Shown here one piece after another: positions 51,751 to 60,728 of a stretch of DNA of 64,000 nucleotides; the first letter of the stretch is position 1; every line of letters starts with the position of its first letter. The stretch comes from Isochrysis galbana (lineage: Eukaryota; Haptophyta; Isochrysidales; Isochrysidaceae), in assembly GCA_018136815.1 (NCBI GenBank), contig CM030932.1, forward strand, positions 9,362,001 through 9,426,000. The letters run 5' to 3'. A program made the translations under genes and the position numbers. The notes below the pieces were generated by a model. It did not search any database and was not told the DNA's origin. It saw only the letters and a list, made by a program, of their open reading frames with translations.

Positions 51751-53661
51751 ATGGAGTATCAGACCTTCCCTGTCTTCGAGCAACTGTTCGCCGCAGAGCA
51801 GCTGGAGGAGTGGAGTGCGGACAAGCAAACCGTCTTCATCTCGCACACCTGGCTCGGAAATGACCACCCTGATCCGGCCGGGGAGAAGTTTGGGCTGCTC
51901 CTCGACGTCCTGACGAGGGTGCAGGCGGGTAAGCTGCAGGCACCGCTGCATTGGACGATTGCGCTCGCAGGCATGACACGCGGCCTGCGCACCGACCTGC
52001 GCGGGCTGGCCAACGGGTACGTGTGGATCGACTACTGCTGTGTACCGCAGCGTTTCACGCACACTTCTGCGCGCGAGCGCGATCTGGCGATCGCCTCAAT
52101 TCCATATTATATCGCTTGCTGCTCCTACTTCTTTGTGCTCGCTGGTGCGTGGATCCACGTCCACCGTGAGACGGTCGGCGACTTGCGTGCGTGGATGGGA
52201 CGAGGTTGGTGCCGCATGGAACTCCTCTCCAATGCGCTTGCTCCGCACCCCAAGCCTCTGGTCCTCATTGAGTCCACCACCGCCGTCACCTCCTGGCTGC
52301 CGTGCGGCATCATGGGCCGCGGCTGGCTGATGTGCCCCGTCGGGTGCGGAAGCTTCACTGATGAGCGCGACCGCACGGCACTCGGTGGCGTCATTAGGGA
52401 ATTGATCCGCAGTCGTGAGCATCAGGCGGAGCGCGAGGGTGATCTCCACTTCTTGCGCCTGCTCCGCACGTGTTCTCATCGCCTTCTCGAAGGCACTGGC
52501 TGCGAGGTCGAGCAACCGAAGTCTCTCTCCGACTTTCTCTCGCATCTGCGCTTCGACGGCCCTCGCGACCAAGAGCGGAGTGGCAACTCGCCACTCAGGA
52601 TGGCTGTCCTCTCTACACGCCTTGATCTCACGGAGCAGCTGCTTGTGGCAGGTGCCGACGTCGAAGCTCCCCTGCTGCACGCTGATCCTCGATTTGAGGG
52701 GCACATTAAGGGCCAAACCGTTCTCCACTTGGCGAGTGCGTACACCGACTCCCCCGACATGCTCAAGCTCCTCCTTGCGCATGGTGCCGACGCGTCGAGG
52801 GCGGATCGGGGCGGAGGCGTAACAGCGCTGCACTATGCTTGTGCTGCGGGCCACGTGGGCAATATCGACGTCCTGATGGTAGCGGACCCGTCCCTCGGTT
52901 CTCGTAGCTGTACCGTGGGCCACACGCCAGCGAGCTACGCCCTCGCCTATGGGCGTGCTGAGGCGTATACACATTTGGCCACCCGCTGGCCGCACACGGC
53001 GCCTGGATCATGGGATGGTTACTCAGCTGCATCCGTAGCCCTGTGCGTCATCGGCGACATTCAAACGTTGCGCACAGCCATCGAGCTGGGAGGAGATGTC
53101 AATCTTTCAAAGACGCCGCGAACCTCGACCAAGCTTATAGGGCTCTTTGCGGTCGCTGATATGGCAGCGCGGCTAGCTTGCATCCATTTGTGCTCGAGTG
53201 CAGTACGCGGTGTCCTTGAGCACATGGCCTTCTCCTCACGATGCTCTGCGCTCCATCGGGCAGCCTTCATGGGCCACATTATGGCCGTTGAGATACTTCT
53301 CGTCGCTGGCGCCAACGCCGGCTCCACCCTCCACCATTTGCGTATGACCCCATTGCATCTTGCCGCAATGCGTGGGCACAAATCCGTTGTGTGTAGACTT
53401 CTTGGCGCCGGGGCATCCGCGGGCACCAAAGACTCGCGAGAGTCGACGCCTATCGATTACGCGAAGCGTTATGGTCATCGAGAGGTTGTGGAAGTACTGG
53501 AGAAGGCCCGCAAGAGTGAGTGTCATTCGAAGGCTCGTGGCCATCGTGCAGCTACACGCTCCGCCAAGATCGGGGCTGCTTTGGCCAGTCCGGCGGATGA
53601 TGCCTCGCCGACAAGGCCGGCACAGCGTAAGCTCAACAAGTGTATCCTTTGGTGCGGGTGA
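51751..53661 (+). CDS. HET-like domain plus ankyrin-repeat protein
   Basis: The open frame begins at a splice acceptor (CGCTTAG ending at 51729), so an upstream exon is likely; the first in-frame ATG is 51751 (636 residues). The N-terminal about 200 residues contain TVFISHTWLGNDHPDPAGEK, YVWIDYCCVPQ, YYIACCSYFFVLAG and GRGWCRMELLSNAL. This is the HET-like module common in ankyrin proteins of dinoflagellates and haptophytes, with conserved SHxWL, D-Y-C and W-C-R-x-E residues. C-terminal ankyrin repeats follow: GQTVLHLASAYTDSPDMLKL, TALHYACAAGHVGNIDVLM, SALHRAAFMGHIMAVEILLV and TPLHLAAMRGHKSVVCRLLG. HET-like domains in fungi act in self-recognition and are TIR-like; the algal role is unknown. 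Cytosolic, no membrane span. Confidence 0.8.
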   Translation: MEYQTFPVFEQLFAAEQLEEWSADKQTVFISHTWLGNDHPDPAGEKFGLLLDVLTRVQAGKLQAPLHWTIALAGMTRGLRTDLRGLANGYVWIDYCCVPQRFTHTSARERDLAIASIPYYIACCSYFFVLAGAWIHVHRETVGDLRAWMGRGWCRMELLSNALAPHPKPLVLIESTTAVTSWLPCGIMGRGWLMCPVGCGSFTDERDRTALGGVIRELIRSREHQAEREGDLHFLRLLRTCSHRLLEGTGCEVEQPKSLSDFLSHLRFDGPRDQERSGNSPLRMAVLSTRLDLTEQLLVAGADVEAPLLHADPRFEGHIKGQTVLHLASAYTDSPDMLKLLLAHGADASRADRGGGVTALHYACAAGHVGNIDVLMVADPSLGSRSCTVGHTPASYALAYGRAEAYTHLATRWPHTAPGSWDGYSAASVALCVIGDIQTLRTAIELGGDVNLSKTPRTSTKLIGLFAVADMAARLACIHLCSSAVRGVLEHMAFSSRCSALHRAAFMGHIMAVEILLVAGANAGSTLHHLRMTPLHLAAMRGHKSVVCRLLGAGASAGTKDSRESTPIDYAKRYGHREVVEVLEKARKSECHSKARGHRAATRSAKIGAALASPADDASPTRPAQRKLNKCILWCG

Positions 53662-53865
53662 GATGTCTGGGGTTATGGATTACGGGTTCACAAGCGATGA
53701 TTGTGGATTGAGGATCAGATTTGGAGCCCTGCTTGGCCCAACAACTTACATTATTGCGATGGATCAGTTGTGTTTGCATGTCAATGACGCGCGCTGACGT
53801 ATCACATGAACCCTGCCACTAATTACTAAGCATTAAATTGAGCGTATTGTTGCGGTGTTGCGGCG

Positions 53866-54020
53866 CAGGCGAGAAGCGCTCAATCACCATCACCCACCGC
53901 ATAGAAAAGCGTTCAATCACCATCAGCCTCCACGTGGAACGCGTTCAATCGCCATCACCCCCACCGCATGGAAAAGCGTTCAATCACCATCAGCCTACAC
54001 ATGGAAAAGCGTTCAATCGC
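53866..54020. repeat. minisatellite, unit about 32 bp (AAGCGTTCAATCACCATCA)
   Basis: Five units with GAAAAGCGTTCAATCACCATCA and an alternating CACCGCATG or CCTACACATG spacer. Two units of the same repeat sit inverted at 7318-7380. Confidence 0.9.
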
Positions 54021-55290
54021 GGCAGATCGTGGGGATGAACCACAGGACAATGCAGCAATGTTTGCGATGGAGACCAACGAGACTCCCCGCCGTCCTCGGT
54101 GCCACAAAGCAGCCGAGTCCATTGAACCATGTTGTGCACTCTCCCCCTTTTCCCCTTGAAATCCAGCCAGAAAGCATTGGCATGCACGCTAGTTCATCAC
54201 GATCAGTGTCCGTGTCAGGCCAAAGTGCTGCGGGTGGCTGGAGGAAAGTGCGCTTTTAGAGTGGTTTTGTGTCCGCGTAGCGTTTTCGTACATAACGTTA
54301 GGCCATTGAGGTAAGGCACATACATCAATTGCATTTGCATTCCGGATCAACTTTCGGTCAATTTTTTTCTTCGAGCCAACCCAAATCCAAATCTTCAAAA
54401 AAAAATTCGCGAAAACCTGGCCGGCCCAAATCCCCCCCTCATCATGAGGCATGCATAAAGGGGTGAGCGGGGAGCAATGCTGCCCCCACCCCCCCGCCGC
54501 GCCTCGCCTTTTTCGCTTGCTCGCGGGAGCGTAGCCCAAATTTCGTTGGTTTCCCATCCAAATTTCGTGCACATTTTTGTTTTTTGAGCGAACCCAAATT
54601 TGGCAAAACATTTAACATTTCGCGAATAACCTGGCCGGGGCCAAGCCGGCGTATGGCTGGTCATGAAAACATACGGCTAAGTTTCTCCTAGGCCAGGGTG
54701 CGCAATAAACGTGTGACTGAAATCTAGTTGTGGAATGCCTAGGTCCTAGCTAGGTGCTAGGTGCTTCGTGACGGGATTTATTCTTGTAAATTGAGAAAAC
54801 CGTCAGTGGTCGGTTATTGGGTTTCACCCCGCCAAACCACATCTATATTGATATTGGTAAACGGGCACGTGGACATTTGATGGCTCAACTTCATTCCGTC
54901 CCACATTCGACGGATCGCGACCTGAGTGGAATAAGGGGAAGGGGAATGTTGACTAGCAAGTAGCAAGGGGAAGAAGGGCGGGTGGCGGGTGGCGGGTAGT
55001 AGTAGTAGTAGCACGGAGTGACGAGAAACATAAGCACACTGCCTTACGCCGTGCGTGTAGCGGTAATTTGTTTACGATTTTTTCTTGTAATTCGTACTAC
55101 CTCGCTTGCAGCTGCTACAGCTGCGTCTGTGCGTCTCCGGTCCGTCGGTCGGATCCGTCTGGAAGTTCCACTGGAAGGATGGATTTTTCTTCTGCTGCTT
55201 CTGGACATGGAGGTTCTCCGACGAAAAGTACTACTAGTAAAAAACGGAGGGAGGCGGCGCGCCGGGGGGCAACGAGAAAGGAGCGGCGTC
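54021..55290. other. no supported gene
   Basis: Near 54360-54640 two related AT-rich segments (CGAACCCAAATTTGG and GCCAACCCAAATCC; GCGAAAACCTGGCCGG and GCGAATAACCTGGCCGG) form a diverged direct repeat. 55018-55290 is the leader of the next gene. Confidence 0.4.
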
Positions 55291-55938
55291 ATGGGCGGCA
55301 GTAGCAGCAAGCTAAAGGGAGACCCCGTCGAGACGATCATGCGGCAGGCAAACCGCGAACAGCTGGTGCGTGCCGTGCGGGACCTGCCATTCCCGCGTGG
55401 CCACGGTATTCTCCGCCAGTTTGCCGACGCCCTCGAGGCCGAGTATGTCTTGAACCGAGGGCCGATTGTCGGCGAGTTCCTTGAGCAACTGGACATGAGC
55501 ACCTTGGCCTCCTCCCATGTGAACCTGAACGACTTCATCGAGTGGACGCAGTGGATTGAGGCTTTGATCAAGCTGAGCTACCACCAGGGGAGGAGCTACA
55601 TCACCATCGAGCAGTTGAGGTCCGAGTGGGGACTGATGACAAATGGATATGGCATGTCTTCGGCCGCTCCAAATTCTAGCTTCGCTCCGCAAATTGCCAC
55701 TGTAGCTCAAGGGACGGCTTATCCCACGTCTGCAACTTCGTATCCAGGAGCTCAGCAAACGTACGCGCAGGCGTACGCGCAGGCTCAGGCCTACCCAACG
55801 TCGTCATCCTACGACGCAACGCCAGTGGCTATTGCGCAACCTGTGAACACACCAATTGCCACACCAGTTGCTACTGCAGTCAGCACACAATACGCTACGG
55901 CAGTCGCACAGCCTGTCGCGTTTGAGCACTACAAATGA
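55291..55938 (+). CDS. putative N-myristoylated protein with Gln/Ala/Tyr-rich tail
   Basis: ATG 55291 opens MGGSSSKLKGDP, a good N-myristoylation signal (Gly2, Ser6) with a basic residue next, suggesting membrane attachment. Residues about 12-110 are helical and well composed (MRQANREQLVRAVRDLPFPR, FLEQLDMSTLASSHVNLNDF, IEALIKLSYHQGRSYITIEQ). The C-terminal half is low-complexity (AQAYAQAQAYP, ATPVATAVSTQYATAVAQP). The frame is open upstream to 55018, but the MGGSSSK start is the more sensible one. No family was recognised. Confidence 0.6.
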   Translation: MGGSSSKLKGDPVETIMRQANREQLVRAVRDLPFPRGHGILRQFADALEAEYVLNRGPIVGEFLEQLDMSTLASSHVNLNDFIEWTQWIEALIKLSYHQGRSYITIEQLRSEWGLMTNGYGMSSAAPNSSFAPQIATVAQGTAYPTSATSYPGAQQTYAQAYAQAQAYPTSSSYDATPVAIAQPVNTPIATPVATAVSTQYATAVAQPVAFEHYK

Positions 55939-56234
55939 ATGTGGTGTTGTATTGCTTCTTGAGGGAACGGAGTTGAACGTCAATCATTTTTCGCGGGGAT
56001 GGTGGACTGGATGGAGTTGTAAGGTTATAGTGCACAATGGTCAAAAATAAATTCTAGTTCAAAAAAATCTGAAGATTCTGGGCCAACACCTATTAAGTCT
56101 AGGTTTTCGCTGACAGTGCCCTTTCTTCCCTTCCCGCCACCACCTCCCTTCCCCCCCCGCCATTCCTTTGTCTTTGGTATCCGGGGTGCGGGGTGCGGCC
56201 CAAGTCCCAAGTGCAAGTGCGCCGCTACCGTCTC

Positions 56235-56460
56235 AATGGGTTTTCCCTCATTATAGCTTGTGGGGAGTTATAATTGGAGCCGGGGGTTTGCGAGGGGGGA
56301 GATTTGAAGGGGTGCATATGAATATGTGTCTTATGTCTAGTGACAACACACGTCAAGGTGTACGGGCAAGTGCGCTGAGGGGTGTCGTGATAGTACCGGG
56401 CTAGTCGGAGTAGTGGTAGTGGCACTAAGCACTAACGCTCAGTTGTTATATTATTATACC
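56235..56460 (-). repeat. dispersed repeat, inverted copy of 7438-7640
   Basis: Read on the minus strand it matches 7438-7640, with an extra insertion around GTGTGTTGTCACTAGACATA. It abuts retroposon copy C directly. Confidence 0.7.
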
Positions 56461-57135
56461 CTGCCGTGGGGGAGGAACCATCCATCCTCCTGGCATGCCT
56501 TATGGCTTGCCAAGAGCACACTGCCCTGCTGATCCACTTCCTTCCCCACAGGCTCGCTTGACTCGTGACTCGCTCGTCTTGGCCCGGCGTCCCGGCGTGG
56601 CCAGTGGCCAGCAGCCAGCAGCCCATTGCTCCAACCTCCTCCTCCTCCTCCCCCCCTGGTCGACAGGCAGATAGGTGCAGCGTGGGGGCCCCTGAGGCTC
56701 AGGAGCGCTAGCGAGGGAGAGGCAGGAGGCAGGGGAGGCCAGGGCCCAGCCCCAACTTCTTCGACCCCGTGACCCCTGAGCCGGCCTCTAGGAGCCTCCA
56801 GGGCTCGCCCGCGAGGGCAACTGCAGGCATGCCGCAGGCGCACCATCGCGCGTGCCGTAGGAGAGGGGAGAGAGGGTGCAAAGAAGGGGGGGGGGCGCGA
56901 GCGAGAGCTCCGCCCACCGAAAAATAGGTAATAGGTAAGTCCCGCACCTGTTAACAGGATAAGGATAAGTCTCGGGACTGAGGCCGCCGCCAGCCCGGTA
57001 GGCATAGGAGGAAGGGGAAAACGGATCACCGGGGGAGGGCGCGGGCCACCGGACCATATCTAAGCCCTTCACCCCTATTCCCCTAGTAGTGCACGGGAGG
57101 AGTCGCCTGATCGCGGGGGGAAAAGGTAGGGGTGG
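56461..57135 (+). mobile_element. non-autonomous retroposon family, copy C
   Basis: The copy lacks the 5' CAACTAAG end but carries the body (GGCATGCCTTATGGCTTGCC, CCTGGTCGACAGGCAGATAG) and more of the 3' half than copy A: TTAACAGGATAAGG, GCGGGCCACCGGACCATATC, CTAGTAGTGCACGGGAG. This helps define the full-length family together with copy D. Confidence 0.75.
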
Positions 57136-57465
57136 GGAGGGAAGAAAAAGAAAACCCCTTCCATCCTTCCTGGAAGCGAGAGTACTTTTTTCGTGAGGGG
57201 GGGCGAAGAATTCCTCTGCCGCTTCTCGTCTGCGGAGCGGAGCGATGGTCTCCGCCTCGCTCGAGGTGGTCGATCTCCACCACGCTCCTGCGGACGTGTG
57301 GTGGGGTGTTGCAGGCTCGCTCGCGACTGGCGCGACAAGTTTGGCCCAAGAGATGGCTCTGTGGGTCGAACAGCACGTTCGCCCGCCGACCGAGCCGAGC
57401 TCTGGTGGTGGGCGCCTCAGTGTTGTCGTTTGAACCCCTCGTGACCCCCCACACGTTAGGTGGCC

Positions 57466-59564
57466 ATGGCGGCCAATCTTGGTGACCCGACGCGCTCCGA
57501 CGCGCGTGGAGCGGCTTATCACACCGGTGCGCTGCCCTCCTCACCTTGCACACCCGCGTCCGCTCACTCCGAACCCATAGCAAAAAAAAAACCTTTTAAT
57601 ATTCTTACCGCACTCGCGGCGAATGGAACCACTACCCACTACAAGTAGCACGTAGCATACTCTCTACACCCCCATTCCCCGGCCCTTCTCCCCCCGCCAT
57701 CAGGCGGCTCCCCCCGTACACTACTAGGGGGATTGGGGTGGAGGGCTTAGATATGGTCCGGTGGCCCGCGCCACCCCCCGGTGATCTCTCCCCCCCTTCT
57801 TCCTGTGTCTCCGAGTGGGCGGCCCACTCTGTCTCGTCTTATCCTGTAAACAGGCGCGAGACTTACCGATTTTCCGGTGGGCGGAGCTCTCGCTCGCGCC
57901 CACCCCCTTTTCCGCGCTCTCTCTCCCCTCTCCTGCGGCACGCGCGATGGCGCGCCTGCGGCAGGCCTCCAGCTGCCCTCTGGCGGCCCCTGGAGGCTCC
58001 TGGAGGCTCGGACGTAGAACCGAATTCGCCTGGCTCAGCCATGCCGTGAAGTGCTGCCGGCCGTCGCCGGCCTTCGAGCGCAGTCTCGTCGGCCAAAGAG
58101 AAGAAGACCTCTCCGAGCGCACCCTCATCCTGCGGCGAATCGTGAGCCGCACTCCAGCTGCCCTCTGGCGGCCCCTGGAGGCTCCTGGAGGCCAGCTCAG
58201 GGGGCAGAGGAGGCTGGGGCTGGGCCCTGGCCTCCCCTGCCTCTCCCTCGCTGGCGCTCCCGAGCCTCTGGGGCCCCCAGTCTGCACCTGTCTGCCTGTC
58301 GACCAGGGGGGGAGGGGGGGTTGGAGCAATGGGCTGGTCACGAGGGGCCAGGATGGGCGAATGGGGCGAGCCTGTGGGGAAGAGAGTGGGTTAGTAGGGC
58401 AGTGGCCTCCTGGCAAGCCATCAGGCATGCCAGGAGGATGGGTGGTTCCTCCCCCATGGCAGGGGAGGAGTGGAGAGAGGGGGGGGCTCGTGCCCCCCCA
58501 TGGGTCAACCAAGTATAAACTTAGTTGACTCCGAACCCATAGCATGCATGTTGCGTGATACACACGTTTTCGCATGCTCGCCAGGCCGTTCCTCTCCACA
58601 GAAACTGACATTCCCTTCGGTTACCGCGCAGATCCAGGAAGGCGCCTCGGCCACCACTCCAAAGTGGGATCTGAGGCGTCTAGAGCGGCTGATATCGGGC
58701 CCAGTCGTGCCCAGTTCCGTAGCCCACGCCTCTTGTCAGTGGTGCCGCGGGTACCGAGGCTCCCTCTCGGTACTCACGGCACCATTCCCTCCTGTTACCC
58801 CGCAGGCGAAATATTCCAGCGCGATGTGCGCTGGCGCTGGCGCTGTGAAATTTTAATTTGCCGTGTGCGCGATGCCAGACGTGCCGAAGGGGCGCGCCCG
58901 ACCGCTTGCACGGCCGGGGCCGTGGTTGGTGCTACGAGTGGTGCCGTGGGCACCGAGGTCCCCCTTGGTACCCACGGCACCATTTCCTCCCTTTGTCACA
59001 CAAGCATGGATTGCAAGGTTGCAGGAAGGTTGTGGTGAGTTCGTGCTGACAGCGCGGCTGGTGCGAGAGCGGGCGCCAGAACCACCGCGCTGGACCGCTA
59101 GCGCAGCTGGAGCCGTGGCTCGCATTGCCTCCTCCAAGTGGTGCCGTGGGCACTGATCGGTGCCTACGGCACCATTCCCTCTTTTTGCCTCGGAGTTTGG
59201 GTGTGTTGCCGGCTCGACAGGGATCTATCTCGCTAGCAGCCTGCCTGGCTTGACATAGTGCTAGAATGTCGCCGCGCTCGGCCCCAAACGTAGGTTCCTT
59301 TGCTTTGCAAGCTTGGTGTTTTGTGTGCCAAAGGGCTCTAGCTGGATGGCCGTGGCCGCGTGGCTGATGCGGGCCAGAGCCCACGGCGCTTGGCTGCTAA
59401 CTAACGCGGATGCAAGTCGTGCTGTGGGCGCGGCCCCGCTTGTGCTCATGACACCACTCCCTTACCTCGTAGGCCAGCGTTCAAGGCGGCCCCACACAGC
59501 TGCAAGAAGTGTGGCTGGCGATGCGGAGTGGGCCAAGTTCGGTGTTCGGGCCTTGGTACTCTAG
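57466..59564 (+). CDS. spliced unknown gene carrying hairpin introns and a retroposon in intron 1
   Basis: A consistent model is 57466-57526, 58632-58741, 58820-58940, 59005-59140, 59312-59418 and 59473-59564 (208 residues, TAG at 59562). All phases agree; ATG 57466 sits in GCCATGGCG. Donors are GTGCGC, then three GTGCCG, then GTGCTG. The product is Arg/Ala-rich (RDVRWRWRCEILICRVRD, WIARLQEGCGEFVLTARLV, WLMRARAHGAWLLTNADAS) with no recognised domain. Alternative frames exist for the second and third exons, so the protein is tentative even though the intron pattern is strong. Intron 1 (57527-58631) is long only because it contains retroposon copy D. Confidence 0.45.
57583..58527 (-). mobile_element. 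full-length non-autonomous retroposon (copy D) with 17-bp TSD
   Basis: ACTCCGAACCCATAGCA is found at 57566-57582 and 58528-58544. Read on the minus strand, the element begins CAACTAAGTTTATACTTGG, has the G7-ATGGG hairpin region and family body, and ends ATTAAAAGG followed by nine T. Both termini match those of the ORF1-only LINE at 24388-25958. There is no credible ORF; the frames through it are GC artefacts. It lies inside an intron of the host gene. Confidence 0.88.
58740..58819 (+). other. hairpin intron (introner-like) 1
   Basis: GGTGCCGCGGGTACCGAGG pairs with CTCGGTACTCACGGCACC (58741-58783), followed by ATTCCCTCCTGTTACCCC and GCAG. The intron is almost entirely hairpin plus pyrimidine tract. 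Confidence 0.75.
58940..59004 (+). other. hairpin intron (introner-like) 2
   Basis: GGTGCCGTGGGCACCGAGG pairs with TTGGTACCCACGGCACC (58940-58981), followed by ATTTCCTCCCTTTGTCAC and an AAG acceptor. It is homologous to hairpin introns 1 and 3. Confidence 0.75.
59140..59311 (+). other. hairpin intron (introner-like) 3
   Basis: GGTGCCGTGGGCAC pairs with GTGCCTACGGCACC (59140-59173), then ATTCCCTCTTTTTGCC. The nearest acceptor (CGGAG at 59195) leads to a stop in frame, so the acceptor at 59311 (TTTGCAAG) is preferred and the intron is longer than its relatives. Confidence 0.65.
59419..59472 (+). other. hairpin intron (introner-like) 4, decayed
   Basis: GTGCTGTGGGCGCGG partly pairs with CTTGTGCTCATGACACC, then ACTCCCTTACCTCGTAG. 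The order of motifs is the same as in the other three, with more mismatches, suggesting an older copy. Confidence 0.5.
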
Positions 59565-60728
59565 CTACTAGGAATCTATGGGATCAACGTTTCCCTCGAT
59601 TGTCGATTGTGGCGTTGTTGTTGTCATGGGTGCAGTCGTTATCCGCATGCGAGCGGCATGTTGTGTGTGGGTACAAACAACAACTAATTGATCTAGGTGC
59701 AACTTTGTTGCGAGCGTCCTTGAACAGATTGAGATTTAGAAATCGCCTGCTACTGCTACTGCTATTTTCTAGTCTTTGTTTTGAGGTTGAGTAGTTTTTT
59801 GGCGGATTGGATGAGCGCACCACGGCCTGCACTTTTGCCGAAGCGGCGGCCACTTCGCGCCTGCGTTGTAGCGCATTGGTGGGTAGGGCGCGCATTTGTG
59901 CGCGGAGTGCGAACGCATTATTCATTCAGCTCATCGCCGGGCTGCGCCGGGCCGCAGAGCGAAGTGCCGCTAAAAAGAGTTTGAAGTAGCTCGTCTTGGT
60001 GAACATCACTGAAGATGAGAGCGAATACTATTCTAGAACTACATACATGGGGCTAGGCTATCGCCAGGCCTCATCAAATCTCAGAAGTGCTCGAACTTGA
60101 GAAGCAGTCAGCAGCACTTGCACTCTTGCACTTGCATCTTGCGCATGGCGCTCATGGTAATGAGGGTGTGTGTAGCTAAAAAAAAACTCCTTGGCCACTG
60201 CAAAAAAATCACCGCATTACGGACGTTCGTACTCGTGACCACGAAAGAATCAACTCGCGAAACTTTGTAGCTGCTTTGGTGTCATCATGAGGAATCCCTC
60301 CTTGATTTCTCTTGGAGTTTTGGGTGCAATTTTGAAAAGTCGATTTTTCCCGTCCCCACCCCTAGAAAAGGGCCGCGGGAGTGGGGGTGTAGAAAGTTTG
60401 CTGCGTGAAAAAGGTAGTGGTTCCGCGGCCGCGTTTGTATTTTTTATTTTGTCCTTTCATTTTTGCTTGTTGTTGGTACGAGTATCATAGTACTACTAGT
60501 ATCCTCACTAGGTAGTATGCTAGTAGTATGTATGCTTTGCTCAGGCATGGCCGGTCATCTAAGGCATCGGTCGCAAGTTGCTTGAAGCTCAAATCGACCC
60601 ACACACATGCATCGACAACATGCGATACCCTGTGCTTGGAGAAGCCGATGCCTCATGCTGAAGCAGCTAACGTTGGCGCTTTTCTAATTCTTGTTGCTTC
60701 TTGAATTGTGTGTGCCATTTCATGTGCG
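59565..60728. other. no supported gene
   Basis: The region contains only short composition-driven frames and the 3' flanks of two convergent genes. Confidence 0.4.

Noticed and set aside
57724-58611. Several 200-300 codon frames in retroposon copy D, on both strands
   Set aside because: Open frames appear in all copies and strands because of GC content, and none is conserved in frame between copies.
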